Below, in pieces: positions 46,252-55,395 of a stretch of 64,000 nucleotides of DNA (its first letter is position 1; each line of letters starts with the position of its first letter). The stretch covers positions 868,001 to 932,000 of the forward strand of contig CAXXHF010000002.1 in assembly GCA_963669405.2 (NCBI GenBank). The letters are read 5' to 3'. Below the pieces are notes generated by a model. That model had not been told where the DNA came from. It did not search any database and saw only the letters and a program-made list of their open reading frames with translations. The position numbers were made by a program, and so were the translations under genes. Origin of the DNA: Aureisphaera sp963669405. GTDB taxonomy: Bacteria; Bacteroidota; Bacteroidia; Flavobacteriales; Flavobacteriaceae.

Positions 46252-47438
46252 ATAGTTTCACTTAAAATATCCAATGGATTTTCTTCTTCTGTTTCCTTAA
46301 TCTGCACCTCTCTTTTAGCACTTACACTCAGAACCATTCCCATAGCCAGACAAGTCATCCAAATCGAGGTTCCCCCACTACTTATCAAGGGCAAGGTTTG
46401 CCCCGTAACTGGAAAAAGTTCTACGGCCACTCCCATATTAATCAATGCCTGAAATATAATGGGCAGCCCTACTCCTATCACTAATAATTTCCCAAAGAGG
46501 GAATCACATTTATGAACAACCACCACTAATCGAAATAGAAGTAACAGATACAGCAACAATAAAAACAGACCTCCTGCCATTCCAAATTCCTCCACGATAA
46601 TGGCATAAATAAAATCTGAAGAAGACTGGGGCAAAAAGTTTTTCTGAATGCTTTTACCTGGACCCAAACCTGTAACGCCTCCTGAAGCAATAGCTATTTT
46701 AGCTTTTTCTATCTGATAATCAGCTTCTGTATCTTCACTATCTGCAAAACTTTCAACCCTACTTATCCATGTATCTACACGGTTTGGGAACACCCCCGGA
46801 AAAGCTTTTGCCGTGAGTACAAAAAGTGTTAGCATAATGAGTCCAGAACCCAACACAATCATAAGATACCGAAGTGGATATCCTCCAATAAAAACCAACA
46901 CTACCACCATAGAAAAAATAATGGCTGTTGTAGAAAAATTTGCTGGTAAGATTAGGGCCAAAATCAAAAACACCGGAAGCCATAAAGGCAATAGTGTTTC
47001 CTTGAAGGTAATTGCTTTGCCCTTGATCTTGGAAAGGTATCGTGCTACATAGGTCATTAAAACCACAGCTGCCAATGTTGACGTTTGGAAAGTAACCCCC
47101 ACAAAAGGAACTCGTATCCATCGACTTGCATTAGCCCCTTCTATAGTAGCTCCCTGGCTTAGAGTTATCAGTAGTAAAATTACAATGACAGGCAAGGCAA
47201 TAATGGAAAGTCCTTTAAAATAATTATAGGGTATTCTATGCACTCCATACAGTATGGCAAAACCCAATAGTAAATGCGCAAAATGTTTCAGTAAAAATTT
47301 AAGGGTATTACCATCCCCGTACAAATAAGCCAAATTACTACTGGCACTGTACACAGGAAGAAAGGAAAACAAGGCTAAGAGCGCCACAACTGCCCAAATT
47401 GCTTTATCCCCTTTTATGTTACTGAAAATGGTTCGCAT
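46248..47438 (-). CDS. ftsW: SEDS-family glycan polymerase FtsW
   Basis: A 396-residue protein with about ten transmembrane helices that polymerises peptidoglycan at the septum together with the class B penicillin-binding protein. SEDS features include the early VVALLALFSFLPVYSASSN, the mid-protein IAIASGGVTGLGPGKS, and the late MGVAVELFPVTGQTLPLISSGGTSIWMTCLAMGMVL. It starts 7 bp after murD and overlaps murG by 4 bp. Confidence 0.95.
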   Translation of the reverse strand: MRTIFSNIKGDKAIWAVVALLALFSFLPVYSASSNLAYLYGDGNTLKFLLKHFAHLLLGFAILYGVHRIPYNYFKGLSIIALPVIVILLLITLSQGATIEGANASRWIRVPFVGVTFQTSTLAAVVLMTYVARYLSKIKGKAITFKETLLPLWLPVFLILALILPANFSTTAIIFSMVVVLVFIGGYPLRYLMIVLGSGLIMLTLFVLTAKAFPGVFPNRVDTWISRVESFADSEDTEADYQIEKAKIAIASGGVTGLGPGKSIQKNFLPQSSSDFIYAIIVEEFGMAGGLFLLLLYLLLLFRLVVVVHKCDSLFGKLLVIGVGLPIIFQALINMGVAVELFPVTGQTLPLISSGGTSIWMTCLAMGMVLSVSAKREVQIKETEEENPLDILSETI

Positions 47439-47445
47439 TCTCTTC

Positions 47446-48780
47446 TTATAAGTTTCTTACTTCTTCTTTAAACTGCCTTCCCCTATCTTCATAATTATTG
47501 AATAAATCAAAGCTTGCACAGGCTGGAGAAAGCAATACATTTTCTCCTCGCTCTGCCAATCTATAGGCAACTTGTACAGCATCTTTCATGCTCCCTGTTT
47601 CTACCATCATATCTACTACATTACCGAAGGATGCAATGATCTTCTCATTATCCACACCTAGACAAATAATGGCCTTGACTTTCTCATTTACCAATGGCAA
47701 CAATTCACTATAATCATTTCCTTTATCTACTCCGCCAACAATCCACACAGTTGGTGACTCCATACTATCTAACGCATAGAAGGTTGCATTTACGTTTGTA
47801 GCTTTAGAATCGTTGATATACAAGACCTTATTTATTTTCAACACCTTCTCCAAACGGTGCTCCACCCCTTGAAAATGCTCAAGAGACTGCCTAATGGTTT
47901 CTTTTCGAATACCCAATAATGTGGCAACTGTTGAAGCCGCCATGGCATTCTTGACGTTGTGTTTTCCTTGTAATCCTAATGTGGCGATTGGCATAGTGTG
48001 TATTTTGTTATTTATGGTTATTATTATGTTTTTATCTTTTATATAAGCTCCATTTTCTATATTCTTGATTAGTGAAAAGGGAAGTTTCTTAGCTTTTATG
48101 GGGTGTTGCTCTAACCACTTCAAAATCTCTTCATCATCTCCATCATAAATGAAATAGTCATCCTCTTTTTGATTCATTGTAATCCGAAATTTGGAAGCGA
48201 TATAATTTTCATATTTCCCTTCGTATCGATCTAAATGATCTGGACTTAGATTGGTTAGCACAGCAATATGAGGAGCAAAACTCTCGATACCATCCAATTG
48301 AAAACTGCTTAATTCCAAGACATAATGCTCAAAATCCCCTTCAACTATTTGTTGTGCAAAGCTTTCTCCAATATTGCCACCCAGCGCAACATTTAATCCT
48401 CCATCAACAAGTAATTGATGTGTTAAAGTTGCTGTTGTGGTTTTTCCATTGCTTCCGGTAATTCCTACCAAATTGGCGGTCGTAAACTGAGCTGCAAACT
48501 CAATCTCTGAAACCACCGAGATTCCTTTTTCCTTCAATTCCTTTACCACAGGAACATTATCTGGTATACCAGGGCTTTTCATTACCACATCTGCTTTCAA
48601 AATCTCTTCAAGCGTATGCTTTCCTTCTTCCCAAACTATTTCATGATGTATAAGAACTTGTTTATAGGTTTCCTTTATTTTTCCGAAGTCTGAAACAAAT
48701 ACTTCGTATGCTTCTTTTTTACCCAATAGAGCACTTCCAACTCCGCTTTCTCCTGCTCCCAACACCACCAATCGTTTCAT
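47446..48780 (-). CDS. murD: UDP-N-acetylmuramoylalanine--D-glutamate ligase
   Basis: Mur ligase adding D-glutamate. Motifs include VVLGAGESGVGSALLG, the ATP site GITGSNGKTTTATLTHQLL, NLSPDHLDRYEGKYENY, INDSKATNVNAT and the late LLSPACASFDLFNNYEDRGRQF, which is MurD-specific. Length 444 residues. Two base pairs separate it from mraY. Confidence 0.96.
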   Translation of the reverse strand: MKRLVVLGAGESGVGSALLGKKEAYEVFVSDFGKIKETYKQVLIHHEIVWEEGKHTLEEILKADVVMKSPGIPDNVPVVKELKEKGISVVSEIEFAAQFTTANLVGITGSNGKTTTATLTHQLLVDGGLNVALGGNIGESFAQQIVEGDFEHYVLELSSFQLDGIESFAPHIAVLTNLSPDHLDRYEGKYENYIASKFRITMNQKEDDYFIYDGDDEEILKWLEQHPIKAKKLPFSLIKNIENGAYIKDKNIIITINNKIHTMPIATLGLQGKHNVKNAMAASTVATLLGIRKETIRQSLEHFQGVEHRLEKVLKINKVLYINDSKATNVNATFYALDSMESPTVWIVGGVDKGNDYSELLPLVNEKVKAIICLGVDNEKIIASFGNVVDMMVETGSMKDAVQVAYRLAERGENVLLSPACASFDLFNNYEDRGRQFKEEVRNL

Positions 48781-48782
48781 TT

Positions 48783-50015
48783 TTAACGGATTTTTAGTGT
48801 TACAATCGTTAGCACAGCCAATACAATTCCTACAATCCAGAATCGTGTTACAATCTTACTTTCATGGTATCCCTTCATTTGAAAATGATGGTGCAATGGA
48901 GACATCTTAAAAATCCTTCTCCCTTCACCATATTTCTTTCGTGTATATTTAAACCAACTTACCTGTAGAACTACCGATAAGTTTTCGATAAGGAAAATCC
49001 CGCATAGAATAGGAATGAGCCATTCTTTCCGTATAGCAATTGCTATAACTGCAATGATTCCTCCTATGGTTAGGCTTCCGGTATCTCCCATGAATACTTG
49101 TGCTGGAAAGGCATTGTACCACAAAAAGCCAATGAGCGCTCCTACAAATGCCATGATAAAAATTGTGAGTTCCCCAATGTTCGGGATGTACATTACATTG
49201 AGATAATCTGAGAAAATAACATTACCAGAAACCCATGCAAATATGGCTAGTGTCACTCCAATAATAGCCGAAGTTCCTGCAGCAAGGCCGTCAATTCCAT
49301 CGGTAAGATTAGCTCCATTGGAAACTGCTGTAATAATGAAAATAACGATGGGGATAAAAATGAGCCAAGCATATTTTTTATAGTCTTCTCCTGCCCAAGT
49401 CACCAGCTTTTCATAATTAATCTCATTGCGGCTAACAAAAGGCATGGTTGTCATCAGAGTCTTCTCGGCTTCGTTAAACTCATCTGATTCTCCTTCTGCT
49501 ACAATCTCCTCATTGTTAACAGGATTCACTTTCTCTGTCTTTACCGTGATCCCAGGGTGAAAAAACATAGTTGCACCTACAATGATCCCTAATCCAACCT
49601 GACCAATTACTTTGAATTTACCAGGCAATCCTGCCTTATCATTTTTAAATTTCTTTAAATAATCGTCTAAAAAACCAATGGCACCCATCCAAAGAGTTGT
49701 CACCAAAAGCATAATCACATAAATGTTCTCTAGTTTTGCGAAAAGGAGTACTGGTATTATGATTGCCAAAATAATGATGACCCCTCCCATGGTAGGGGTT
49801 CCTGCTTTTTCTACTTGTCCTTCCAATCCCAGATCGCGTATAGTCTCTCCCATTTGTTTTCGTTGCAGAAAACGAATGATCTTTTTCCCATATACAGTAG
49901 CAATTACTAAAGATAAAATGGCCGCCATAGCTGCACGAAATGTGATAAACTGAAACAGTCCTGCTCCTGGGAGATCATATGTTTTATCCAAAAAATCGAA
50001 CAAATAGTATAGCAT
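48783..50015 (-). CDS. mraY: Phospho-MurNAc-pentapeptide transferase MraY
   Basis: Polytopic enzyme making lipid I. Catalytic Asp motifs are present: GFLDDYLKK (about 114), NLTDGIDGLAAG (about 236), FMGDTGSL and the HHHFQMKGYHESKIVTRFW ending. At 410 residues it is about 50 longer than E. coli MraY (360). The excess is an acidic segment at about residues 155-215 between two helices, probably a periplasmic loop. It sits two bp from both neighbours. Confidence 0.96.
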   Translation of the reverse strand: MLYYLFDFLDKTYDLPGAGLFQFITFRAAMAAILSLVIATVYGKKIIRFLQRKQMGETIRDLGLEGQVEKAGTPTMGGVIIILAIIIPVLLFAKLENIYVIMLLVTTLWMGAIGFLDDYLKKFKNDKAGLPGKFKVIGQVGLGIIVGATMFFHPGITVKTEKVNPVNNEEIVAEGESDEFNEAEKTLMTTMPFVSRNEINYEKLVTWAGEDYKKYAWLIFIPIVIFIITAVSNGANLTDGIDGLAAGTSAIIGVTLAIFAWVSGNVIFSDYLNVMYIPNIGELTIFIMAFVGALIGFLWYNAFPAQVFMGDTGSLTIGGIIAVIAIAIRKEWLIPILCGIFLIENLSVVLQVSWFKYTRKKYGEGRRIFKMSPLHHHFQMKGYHESKIVTRFWIVGIVLAVLTIVTLKIR

Positions 50016-50017
50016 AG

Positions 50018-51481
50018 TTATTTATTGAGTGCGGTTAGTAGTTCGTTCACTATTTTGAAATCATCGAAATCCTTTCGTTCCCCATTAATTTCCTGATAGG
50101 TTTCGTGTCCTTTGCCAGCCACTAAAATGATATCTCCTTCCTCTGCTATCTGGCAAGCGGTCTTTATGGCTTGTTTTCGGTCTACTATGGAAAGTGTTTT
50201 TTTGAAATGCTCTGGAGAAACTCCAGATTCCATTTGCTCAATAATACTTTCTGGATCTTCACTGCGTGGATTATCACTGGTAAAAATGACCTTGTTGCTT
50301 AACTGGGTGGCAATATTTGCCATTTTGGGTCGCTTGGCAGCATCACGATCTCCCCCACAACCTACTACCGTGATTAAAACCTCATTCCCTGTACGAATGG
50401 TATTGATGGTTTCCAATACATTCTTAAGTGCATCCGGGGTATGCGCATAATCTACAATGGAGGTAACTTTCTGATCTGAAACAGCATATTGAAACCTTCC
50501 ATCTACACTTTCTAAAACACTCATCAACTGAAGGGTCTCCATCGATTCAAGACCCAAAAGATCTGCAGTTCCGTAGATAGCCAACAAATTGTAGGCATTG
50601 AAATAGCCAATTAATTTCACCCACAATTCATTGTTATTAATCTTAAGCAGAAGCCCTGAAAATTGATTTTCCAATATCTGAGCCTTATAATCTGCTAAGG
50701 TTTTTAGTGCATAACTGTACTTCTTAGCTTTAGTATTCTGAAGCATGAACACCCCATTCTTATCATCGATATTGGTTAAGGCAAAAGCAGTTTTTGGCAA
50801 CTGATCGAAAAAAGATTTTTTAACATCACGATACTCTTTAAAATCTTTGTGATAATCTAAATGGTCATGCGATAGATTGGTGAAAATCCCTCCCGTAAAA
50901 TAAAGTCCTTCCGTCCTTTTTTGATGAATTCCATGAGAACTTACTTCCATAAAGCAAAACTCTACTCCAGCATCAACCATTTCCTTCAAATATCTATTAA
51001 TGGTCAAACTATCCGGTGTTGTATGGGTCGCTTTATATTCTTTGGATCCCACCAATATTTTTACGGTAGACAACAAGCCCACTTCATACCCAGCGCCAAC
51101 AAAAAGATTGTACAACAATGTAGAAATGGTCGTTTTCCCATTAGTCCCCGTAACTCCTATTAGTTTTAAGTTTTCTGATGGATTTTCATAAAAATTTGCA
51201 GCTATTAAAGCCAACGCTTGCTGACTATCCCGTACTTGTACATAGGTGATCCCGTTTATAAAATCTTGAGGTAACTCTTCACAAATAATTGCAATGGCGC
51301 CTTTTTCGCAGGCCATTTTAATATATTCATGACCGTCAGAAAGCGTACCTCGAATGGCCACAAAGACATCATTCAATCCCACTTTTCTTGAGTCGAACTG
51401 AATTTCGGTAATTGGCACAACAGTGTTTCCCACTACTTTTTCAATAGTTACCTTATATAATATGTCCCGTAACAATATCAT
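50018..51481 (-). CDS. murE: UDP-MurNAc-tripeptide synthetase MurE
   Basis: Mur ligase adding the third stem-peptide residue. It has the ATP site LIGVTGTNGKTTISTLLYN, FMEVSSHGIHQKR, NLSHDHLDYHKD and VDYAHTPDALKNVL. The motif SDNPRSEDP contains DNPR, which in the family selects meso-diaminopimelate, so this organism probably has mDAP peptidoglycan. Its start overlaps the preceding PBP gene by 4 bp. Length 487 residues. Confidence 0.96.
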   Translation of the reverse strand: MILLRDILYKVTIEKVVGNTVVPITEIQFDSRKVGLNDVFVAIRGTLSDGHEYIKMACEKGAIAIICEELPQDFINGITYVQVRDSQQALALIAANFYENPSENLKLIGVTGTNGKTTISTLLYNLFVGAGYEVGLLSTVKILVGSKEYKATHTTPDSLTINRYLKEMVDAGVEFCFMEVSSHGIHQKRTEGLYFTGGIFTNLSHDHLDYHKDFKEYRDVKKSFFDQLPKTAFALTNIDDKNGVFMLQNTKAKKYSYALKTLADYKAQILENQFSGLLLKINNNELWVKLIGYFNAYNLLAIYGTADLLGLESMETLQLMSVLESVDGRFQYAVSDQKVTSIVDYAHTPDALKNVLETINTIRTGNEVLITVVGCGGDRDAAKRPKMANIATQLSNKVIFTSDNPRSEDPESIIEQMESGVSPEHFKKTLSIVDRKQAIKTACQIAEEGDIILVAGKGHETYQEINGERKDFDDFKIVNELLTALNK

Positions 51482-53478
51482 TTAAGTCTCAATGTTATTT
51501 GTTGTCCATTTTTAAATTGTTCTCCTTTCTTTAGTGATTGAGAAATCACTGAACCATTTCCTACCAAGCGTACTTTCAATCCTGAATTCTCAAGCAAGGA
51601 AACTGCATCCATTCCAGCCATTCCCATGACATTTGGAATCTGTTGATATTGGTTTTGTATATTTTCATAAAACCGTTGGTAATCTTTACCCAACTCTGGA
51701 TCATTCTCATCAGGATCAATCACATAATCTATTAATGGACTGTCTGTAAATATCTTCTGGGCTATACGCTTAAATACTGGCCCTGTAACATCGGCCCCGT
51801 AATACCCTTTTTTAATACTGGGTTTATGAATGACCACAATACAGGAATATTTAGGATTATCTGCTGGAAAATAGCCCGCAAAAGAAGAGATGTATCTTTT
51901 GTTTTCTGCCCAATCTGCTGCTGCATATTCAGTCCTTGCTGTTCCCGTTTTGCCCGCCATGGAAAAATATTTGGAGTACAGGGATTCTCCAGTTCCTCTC
52001 TTCACTACATTTTTAAGGATATCCTTGATTTGGCTAAGTGTTTCGTCTGAGCAGATTTTGTAGTTTAGGATTTCTGTTCCAAAATTATCCACTTCTATGT
52101 TCATTCTACGGATCTCCTTAATGAACCGAGGCTTTACCATGATCCCGTTATTGGCTATGGCATTGTAAAATGTAAGTGTTTGCAAAGGGGTGAGTTGCAG
52201 GTTATAACCATAAGCCATAGAAGGAAGTGCATTTCTACTCCAAATTCCATCACCAGGTTCTGGAATAATGGGCTTTCCTTCTCCCAAAATCGGGATTACC
52301 AATCGCTCATTCAGTTTCCATTTTTTGAGCCTATCTACAAATTTTTGCGGATTCTTGGAATATCCCTCATCAATAATAGTTGCCAAACCAATATTGGAGG
52401 ACACTTCCAAAGTTCTAGCAGCTGAAATCTTTCCGTAGCCTCCATGCTTGGAATCATTAATGGTACGACCATAAAACCGCTTGGCTCCATTTTTTGTGTC
52501 TACTACGGTCGATGTGTCAATCACCTTATCTTCCAGAGCCGCCATCATGGCCATTACTTTAAAAGTAGAACCGGGCTCATGGCTTTCGCCAACAGCATAA
52601 TTCAGTTTTTCATAATATTTCCCTTCTGAAGTTCTTCCAAGGTTGGAGACGGCTTTTACCTCTCCCGTTTTTACCTCCATCACAATCACACTTCCGTGTT
52701 CTGCTTCATAATACTCCATCTGCTTTAACAAGGCGTGATGGGCAATATCCTGAATGTTTACATTAATGGTTGATATGATATCATAACCATCTTCAGGTTC
52801 AATTTCGTTGTCATCATATACTGGTTTCCATTGTCCCTTGGCAATCTTTTGTTTTAAACGCTGCCCGTTTTTTCCTTTTAAATACTGATCAAAAGCCCCT
52901 TCAAATCCTACTTCGTAGACTCCGGGTTGATTTCGCATTTCGTTACCAATAAGACGCTCTCCTATTTTTCCTAAAGGATGTTCCCGAACGGTTCTTTGCT
53001 CTACAATAATGCCTCCTTTATAAGGTCCTTTTTTAAACAAAGGCATGCTCTTTACCTTTACGTAATCCGAATAACCCAAGCCCCTTGCCACCAACAGGTA
53101 TCTATTTTTGTTGGCTCGGGCTTTTCTAAAAATATTCTCGTAGTAAGAAGCAGGTTTACGGAAAAGTTTCCCCAACTCTTTAGAAAGAGGGGCAAGATGC
53201 TCCTTGAAATCTTCTGAAGAAACGGTGACCGCATCAAACCGTATATCATATTTAGGCACTGAGGTTGCCAACAAACTACCATCATCTGCATACACATTGC
53301 CTCTATTTGCGGGAATGGTGAAATTTTTGGTGGTATTCTTTTCTGCTAAATCCCGATACTTATCTCCATTTATAAATTGAATACTTATCAATTTAAACGT
53401 AATAAGCGCCGCGAAGATGAACATACCTCCGGCGATAAAGTAGAAACGGTTTAATATGCTCTTTTCTTCTACTGACAT
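51478..53478 (-). CDS. ftsI: Division penicillin-binding protein (FtsI-type transpeptidase) with PASTA domain
   Basis: Class B PBP that cross-links septal peptidoglycan with FtsW. One N-terminal helix (about 10-30) precedes a dimerisation domain (RGNVYADDGSLLATSVPKYDIRFD) and the transpeptidase. Active-site motifs are EPGSTFKVM (serine), SSNIG and GKTGTARTE. A PASTA domain follows at the end (PNVMGMAGMDAVSLLENSGLKV), a feature of Bacteroidota FtsI. Length 666 residues. It overlaps murE by 4 bp. Confidence 0.94.
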   Translation of the reverse strand: MSVEEKSILNRFYFIAGGMFIFAALITFKLISIQFINGDKYRDLAEKNTTKNFTIPANRGNVYADDGSLLATSVPKYDIRFDAVTVSSEDFKEHLAPLSKELGKLFRKPASYYENIFRKARANKNRYLLVARGLGYSDYVKVKSMPLFKKGPYKGGIIVEQRTVREHPLGKIGERLIGNEMRNQPGVYEVGFEGAFDQYLKGKNGQRLKQKIAKGQWKPVYDDNEIEPEDGYDIISTINVNIQDIAHHALLKQMEYYEAEHGSVIVMEVKTGEVKAVSNLGRTSEGKYYEKLNYAVGESHEPGSTFKVMAMMAALEDKVIDTSTVVDTKNGAKRFYGRTINDSKHGGYGKISAARTLEVSSNIGLATIIDEGYSKNPQKFVDRLKKWKLNERLVIPILGEGKPIIPEPGDGIWSRNALPSMAYGYNLQLTPLQTLTFYNAIANNGIMVKPRFIKEIRRMNIEVDNFGTEILNYKICSDETLSQIKDILKNVVKRGTGESLYSKYFSMAGKTGTARTEYAAADWAENKRYISSFAGYFPADNPKYSCIVVIHKPSIKKGYYGADVTGPVFKRIAQKIFTDSPLIDYVIDPDENDPELGKDYQRFYENIQNQYQQIPNVMGMAGMDAVSLLENSGLKVRLVGNGSVISQSLKKGEQFKNGQQITLRLK

Positions 53479-53480
53479 CT

Positions 53481-53798
53481 TTACCTATCTGCCTTTATTA
53501 CCACTTTACTGGGCGGGGTTTCTGAAGGGAACAACCCTCTTCGTTCCATAGCCCTAATTATTTTGCTTTCCATCTTGGCTTGCATCAATTGCATCCTCAC
53601 ATCTACATATTCACTTTTCAATTCTTTTACCTCATTGTTAAGTCTTGCAATTTCATGCACTTTCCTGTCGGCACTATGAGAGCTCCCAATCATAACCAAG
53701 GCCAGAAGAGAAAGAAAGATGATGAAGCGCCAATTCTTAAAAGCATCATCGCTCACCAAAAACCGCCCTTTAACAATATTGTAAAAGCTTTTTTTCAT
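53481..53798 (-). CDS. ftsL: FtsL-like cell division protein
   Basis: A 105-residue bitopic protein. One membrane helix (about 25-43, WRFIIFLSLLALVMIGSSHS) is followed by a coiled coil (KVHEIARLNNEVKELKSEYVDVRMQLMQAKMES). This is the layout of FtsL, and the position between rsmH and ftsI is the FtsL slot of dcw clusters. Sequence similarity of FtsL proteins is always low. Its ATG abuts the rsmH stop without a gap. Confidence 0.85.
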   Translation of the reverse strand: MKKSFYNIVKGRFLVSDDAFKNWRFIIFLSLLALVMIGSSHSADRKVHEIARLNNEVKELKSEYVDVRMQLMQAKMESKIIRAMERRGLFPSETPPSKVVIKADR

Positions 53799-54695
53799 TT
53801 ATAGTTTTTCGGCAATCCGCAACTTAGCGCTACGTGCCCGATTGTTTTCTTTGATTTCTTCTTCTGAAGGAGCAACAAACTTCCCTACTGGTTTCAAGGG
53901 CACCTCAACCCTTCCAAAAACATCCTTCTCTGGCTCCCCCTCAAACATTCCGTTTCTCATAAATCGTTTTACCAACCTATCTTCTAAAGAGTGATAAGAA
54001 ATGAGACTTAGCCTACCTCCTGGTTTTAAGACCTCAATGGTCTGCATTAAAAATTCTTTCAACGCCTCCAATTCTTGATTCACTTCAATACGAATGGCTT
54101 GGTAGACCTGTGCCAAAATTTTGTTTTCTTTATGTTTTGGAAGAAACCTACCTAAGGCTGTTTTTAATTGATTGCTGGTTTTTATCGTCTCCAGACCTCT
54201 AGCTTCAACAATTACCCTAGCCATACCAGCGGCAGCCCGTAATTCTCCATACTGAAATAAGATTCGTCGTATATCGCTCTCACTGTATTTATTAATTACC
54301 TGAAAGGCAGATAATTCATCTTCCTGATTCATACGCATGTCCAACTCTGATTCGAATCTTGTTGAAAATCCGCGTTCCGGCGCATCGAATTGATGTGACG
54401 AGACTCCAAAGTCTCCAAGGATTCCATCCACTTCCTTATGGCCGTAAAAGCGAAGAAATCGTTTAAGATATCTGAAGTTCTCGTTGATGAGCAAGAAACG
54501 CGGATCATCGATAGCATTTTCCAGTGCGTCTTTATCTTGATCGAAGGCGATAAGTTTACCATCACCTCCTAAATGTTTTAAAATTTCCCTAGAGTGACCT
54601 CCGCCACCAAATGTTACATCCACATAAACCCCATTGGGCTTTATGTCCAATCCAGTCACGGTTTCGTGTAACAAAACAGGATTATGATATTCCAT
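53799..54695 (-). CDS. rsmH: 16S rRNA (cytosine1402-N4)-methyltransferase RsmH
   Basis: SAM-dependent methylase of 16S C1402. Diagnostic segments are EYHNPVLLHETVTGL, VDVTFGGGGHSREIL, DGILGDFGVSSHQFDAPERGFS, QAIRIEVNQELEALKEFL and LSLISYHSLEDRLVKRF. I use the ATG at 54695 (MEYHNPVLL), which matches family starts and overlaps the mraZ end by 14 bp; an ATG at 54710 would add five residues. Length 298 residues. Confidence 0.95.
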   Translation of the reverse strand: MEYHNPVLLHETVTGLDIKPNGVYVDVTFGGGGHSREILKHLGGDGKLIAFDQDKDALENAIDDPRFLLINENFRYLKRFLRFYGHKEVDGILGDFGVSSHQFDAPERGFSTRFESELDMRMNQEDELSAFQVINKYSESDIRRILFQYGELRAAAGMARVIVEARGLETIKTSNQLKTALGRFLPKHKENKILAQVYQAIRIEVNQELEALKEFLMQTIEVLKPGGRLSLISYHSLEDRLVKRFMRNGMFEGEPEKDVFGRVEVPLKPVGKFVAPSEEEIKENNRARSAKLRIAEKL

Positions 54696-55152
54696 CAGTA
54701 TCATTTGCATCCCCCATTACTTCTTCGGCCAAATCAGCAAAATCGTTAGCCGCATCATCAATGGCTTGTTCGTATTTTTGTTTATCCCAGATCTCTACTA
54801 TATTAATTGCAGAAGAGACCACCAACTCTTTACCTATTCCCGCAAAAGACATGAGGTCTTTTGGAATATTGATTCTCCCTGCAGCATCCATCTCCAAGGT
54901 TCTTACTCCTGCTGTGAAGCGACGGATGAAATCATTGTTCTTTCGGTTAAAGCGATTAAGCCCACTTATTTTCTCCATCAACCTCTTCCATTCTTCCATG
55001 GGATACATCTCCAAACATGGCTGAAAAACAGCACGTTTAATAACAAATCCAGCCCCTGAAACAGGAGCCAATTGTTTTTTTAAATCAGCAGGCACCATCA
55101 CCCTTCCCTTCACATCTGCCTTGCATTCGTATGTCCCAATAAGATTGAGCAC
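54682..55152 (-). CDS. mraZ: Transcriptional regulator MraZ
   Basis: DNA-binding protein with two AbrB-like swapped-hairpin domains; it opens dcw clusters and represses them in E. coli. The first copy has LIGTYECKADVKGRVMVPADLKKQL and the second RRFTAGVRTLEMDAAGRINIPKDLMSFAGI, both with the D.KGR/DaaGRi-type core. At 156 residues it is near the usual 150. The start is GTG 55152. A set of 10-bp repeats upstream is a likely binding site. Confidence 0.95.
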   Translation of the reverse strand: MLNLIGTYECKADVKGRVMVPADLKKQLAPVSGAGFVIKRAVFQPCLEMYPMEEWKRLMEKISGLNRFNRKNNDFIRRFTAGVRTLEMDAAGRINIPKDLMSFAGIGKELVVSSAINIVEIWDKQKYEQAIDDAANDFADLAEEVMGDANDTDGIS

Positions 55153-55181
55153 TTGGTCTTAATTTTTCGAATTCGTTGAAT

Positions 55182-55247
55182 CAAATATAATTAAGTTTTA
55201 CCACATTTTACCACATTTTACCACATTGTTGATAAGTTTTACCACCC
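55182..55247 (-). promoter_or_regulatory. dcw promoter with candidate MraZ operator
   Basis: On the minus strand, TATATTTG (55189-55182) fits the -7 consensus exactly and predicts a 20-25 nt leader. Just upstream lie direct repeats with the core GTGGTAAAAT at a 10-bp period: CCAC cores on the plus strand at 55201, 55211 and 55221, and a further one at 55242. MraZ binds TGGG repeats at about one helical turn in E. coli, so this is a probable operator overlapping the -33 region. Confidence 0.65.
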
Positions 55248-55365
55248 CTACACTATAAAAACGTCATTCAAATAGTATTTATTCTGAAAATCAACTATTT
55301 ATGAAAATTTTAAAATGTAAGTTTTCAACATCGTATTACGACTGAAACTTTCATTAAAATTTATG

Positions 55366-55373
55366 TACTTTTG
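55366..55373 (+). promoter_or_regulatory. -7 element upstream of the alpha/beta hydrolase gene
   Basis: TACTTTTG is an exact TAnnTTTG match 22 bases before the ATG at 55396. It is divergent from the dcw promoter. Confidence 0.55.
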
Positions 55374-55395
55374 CTTTGTAATTCGCTAACCCAAA

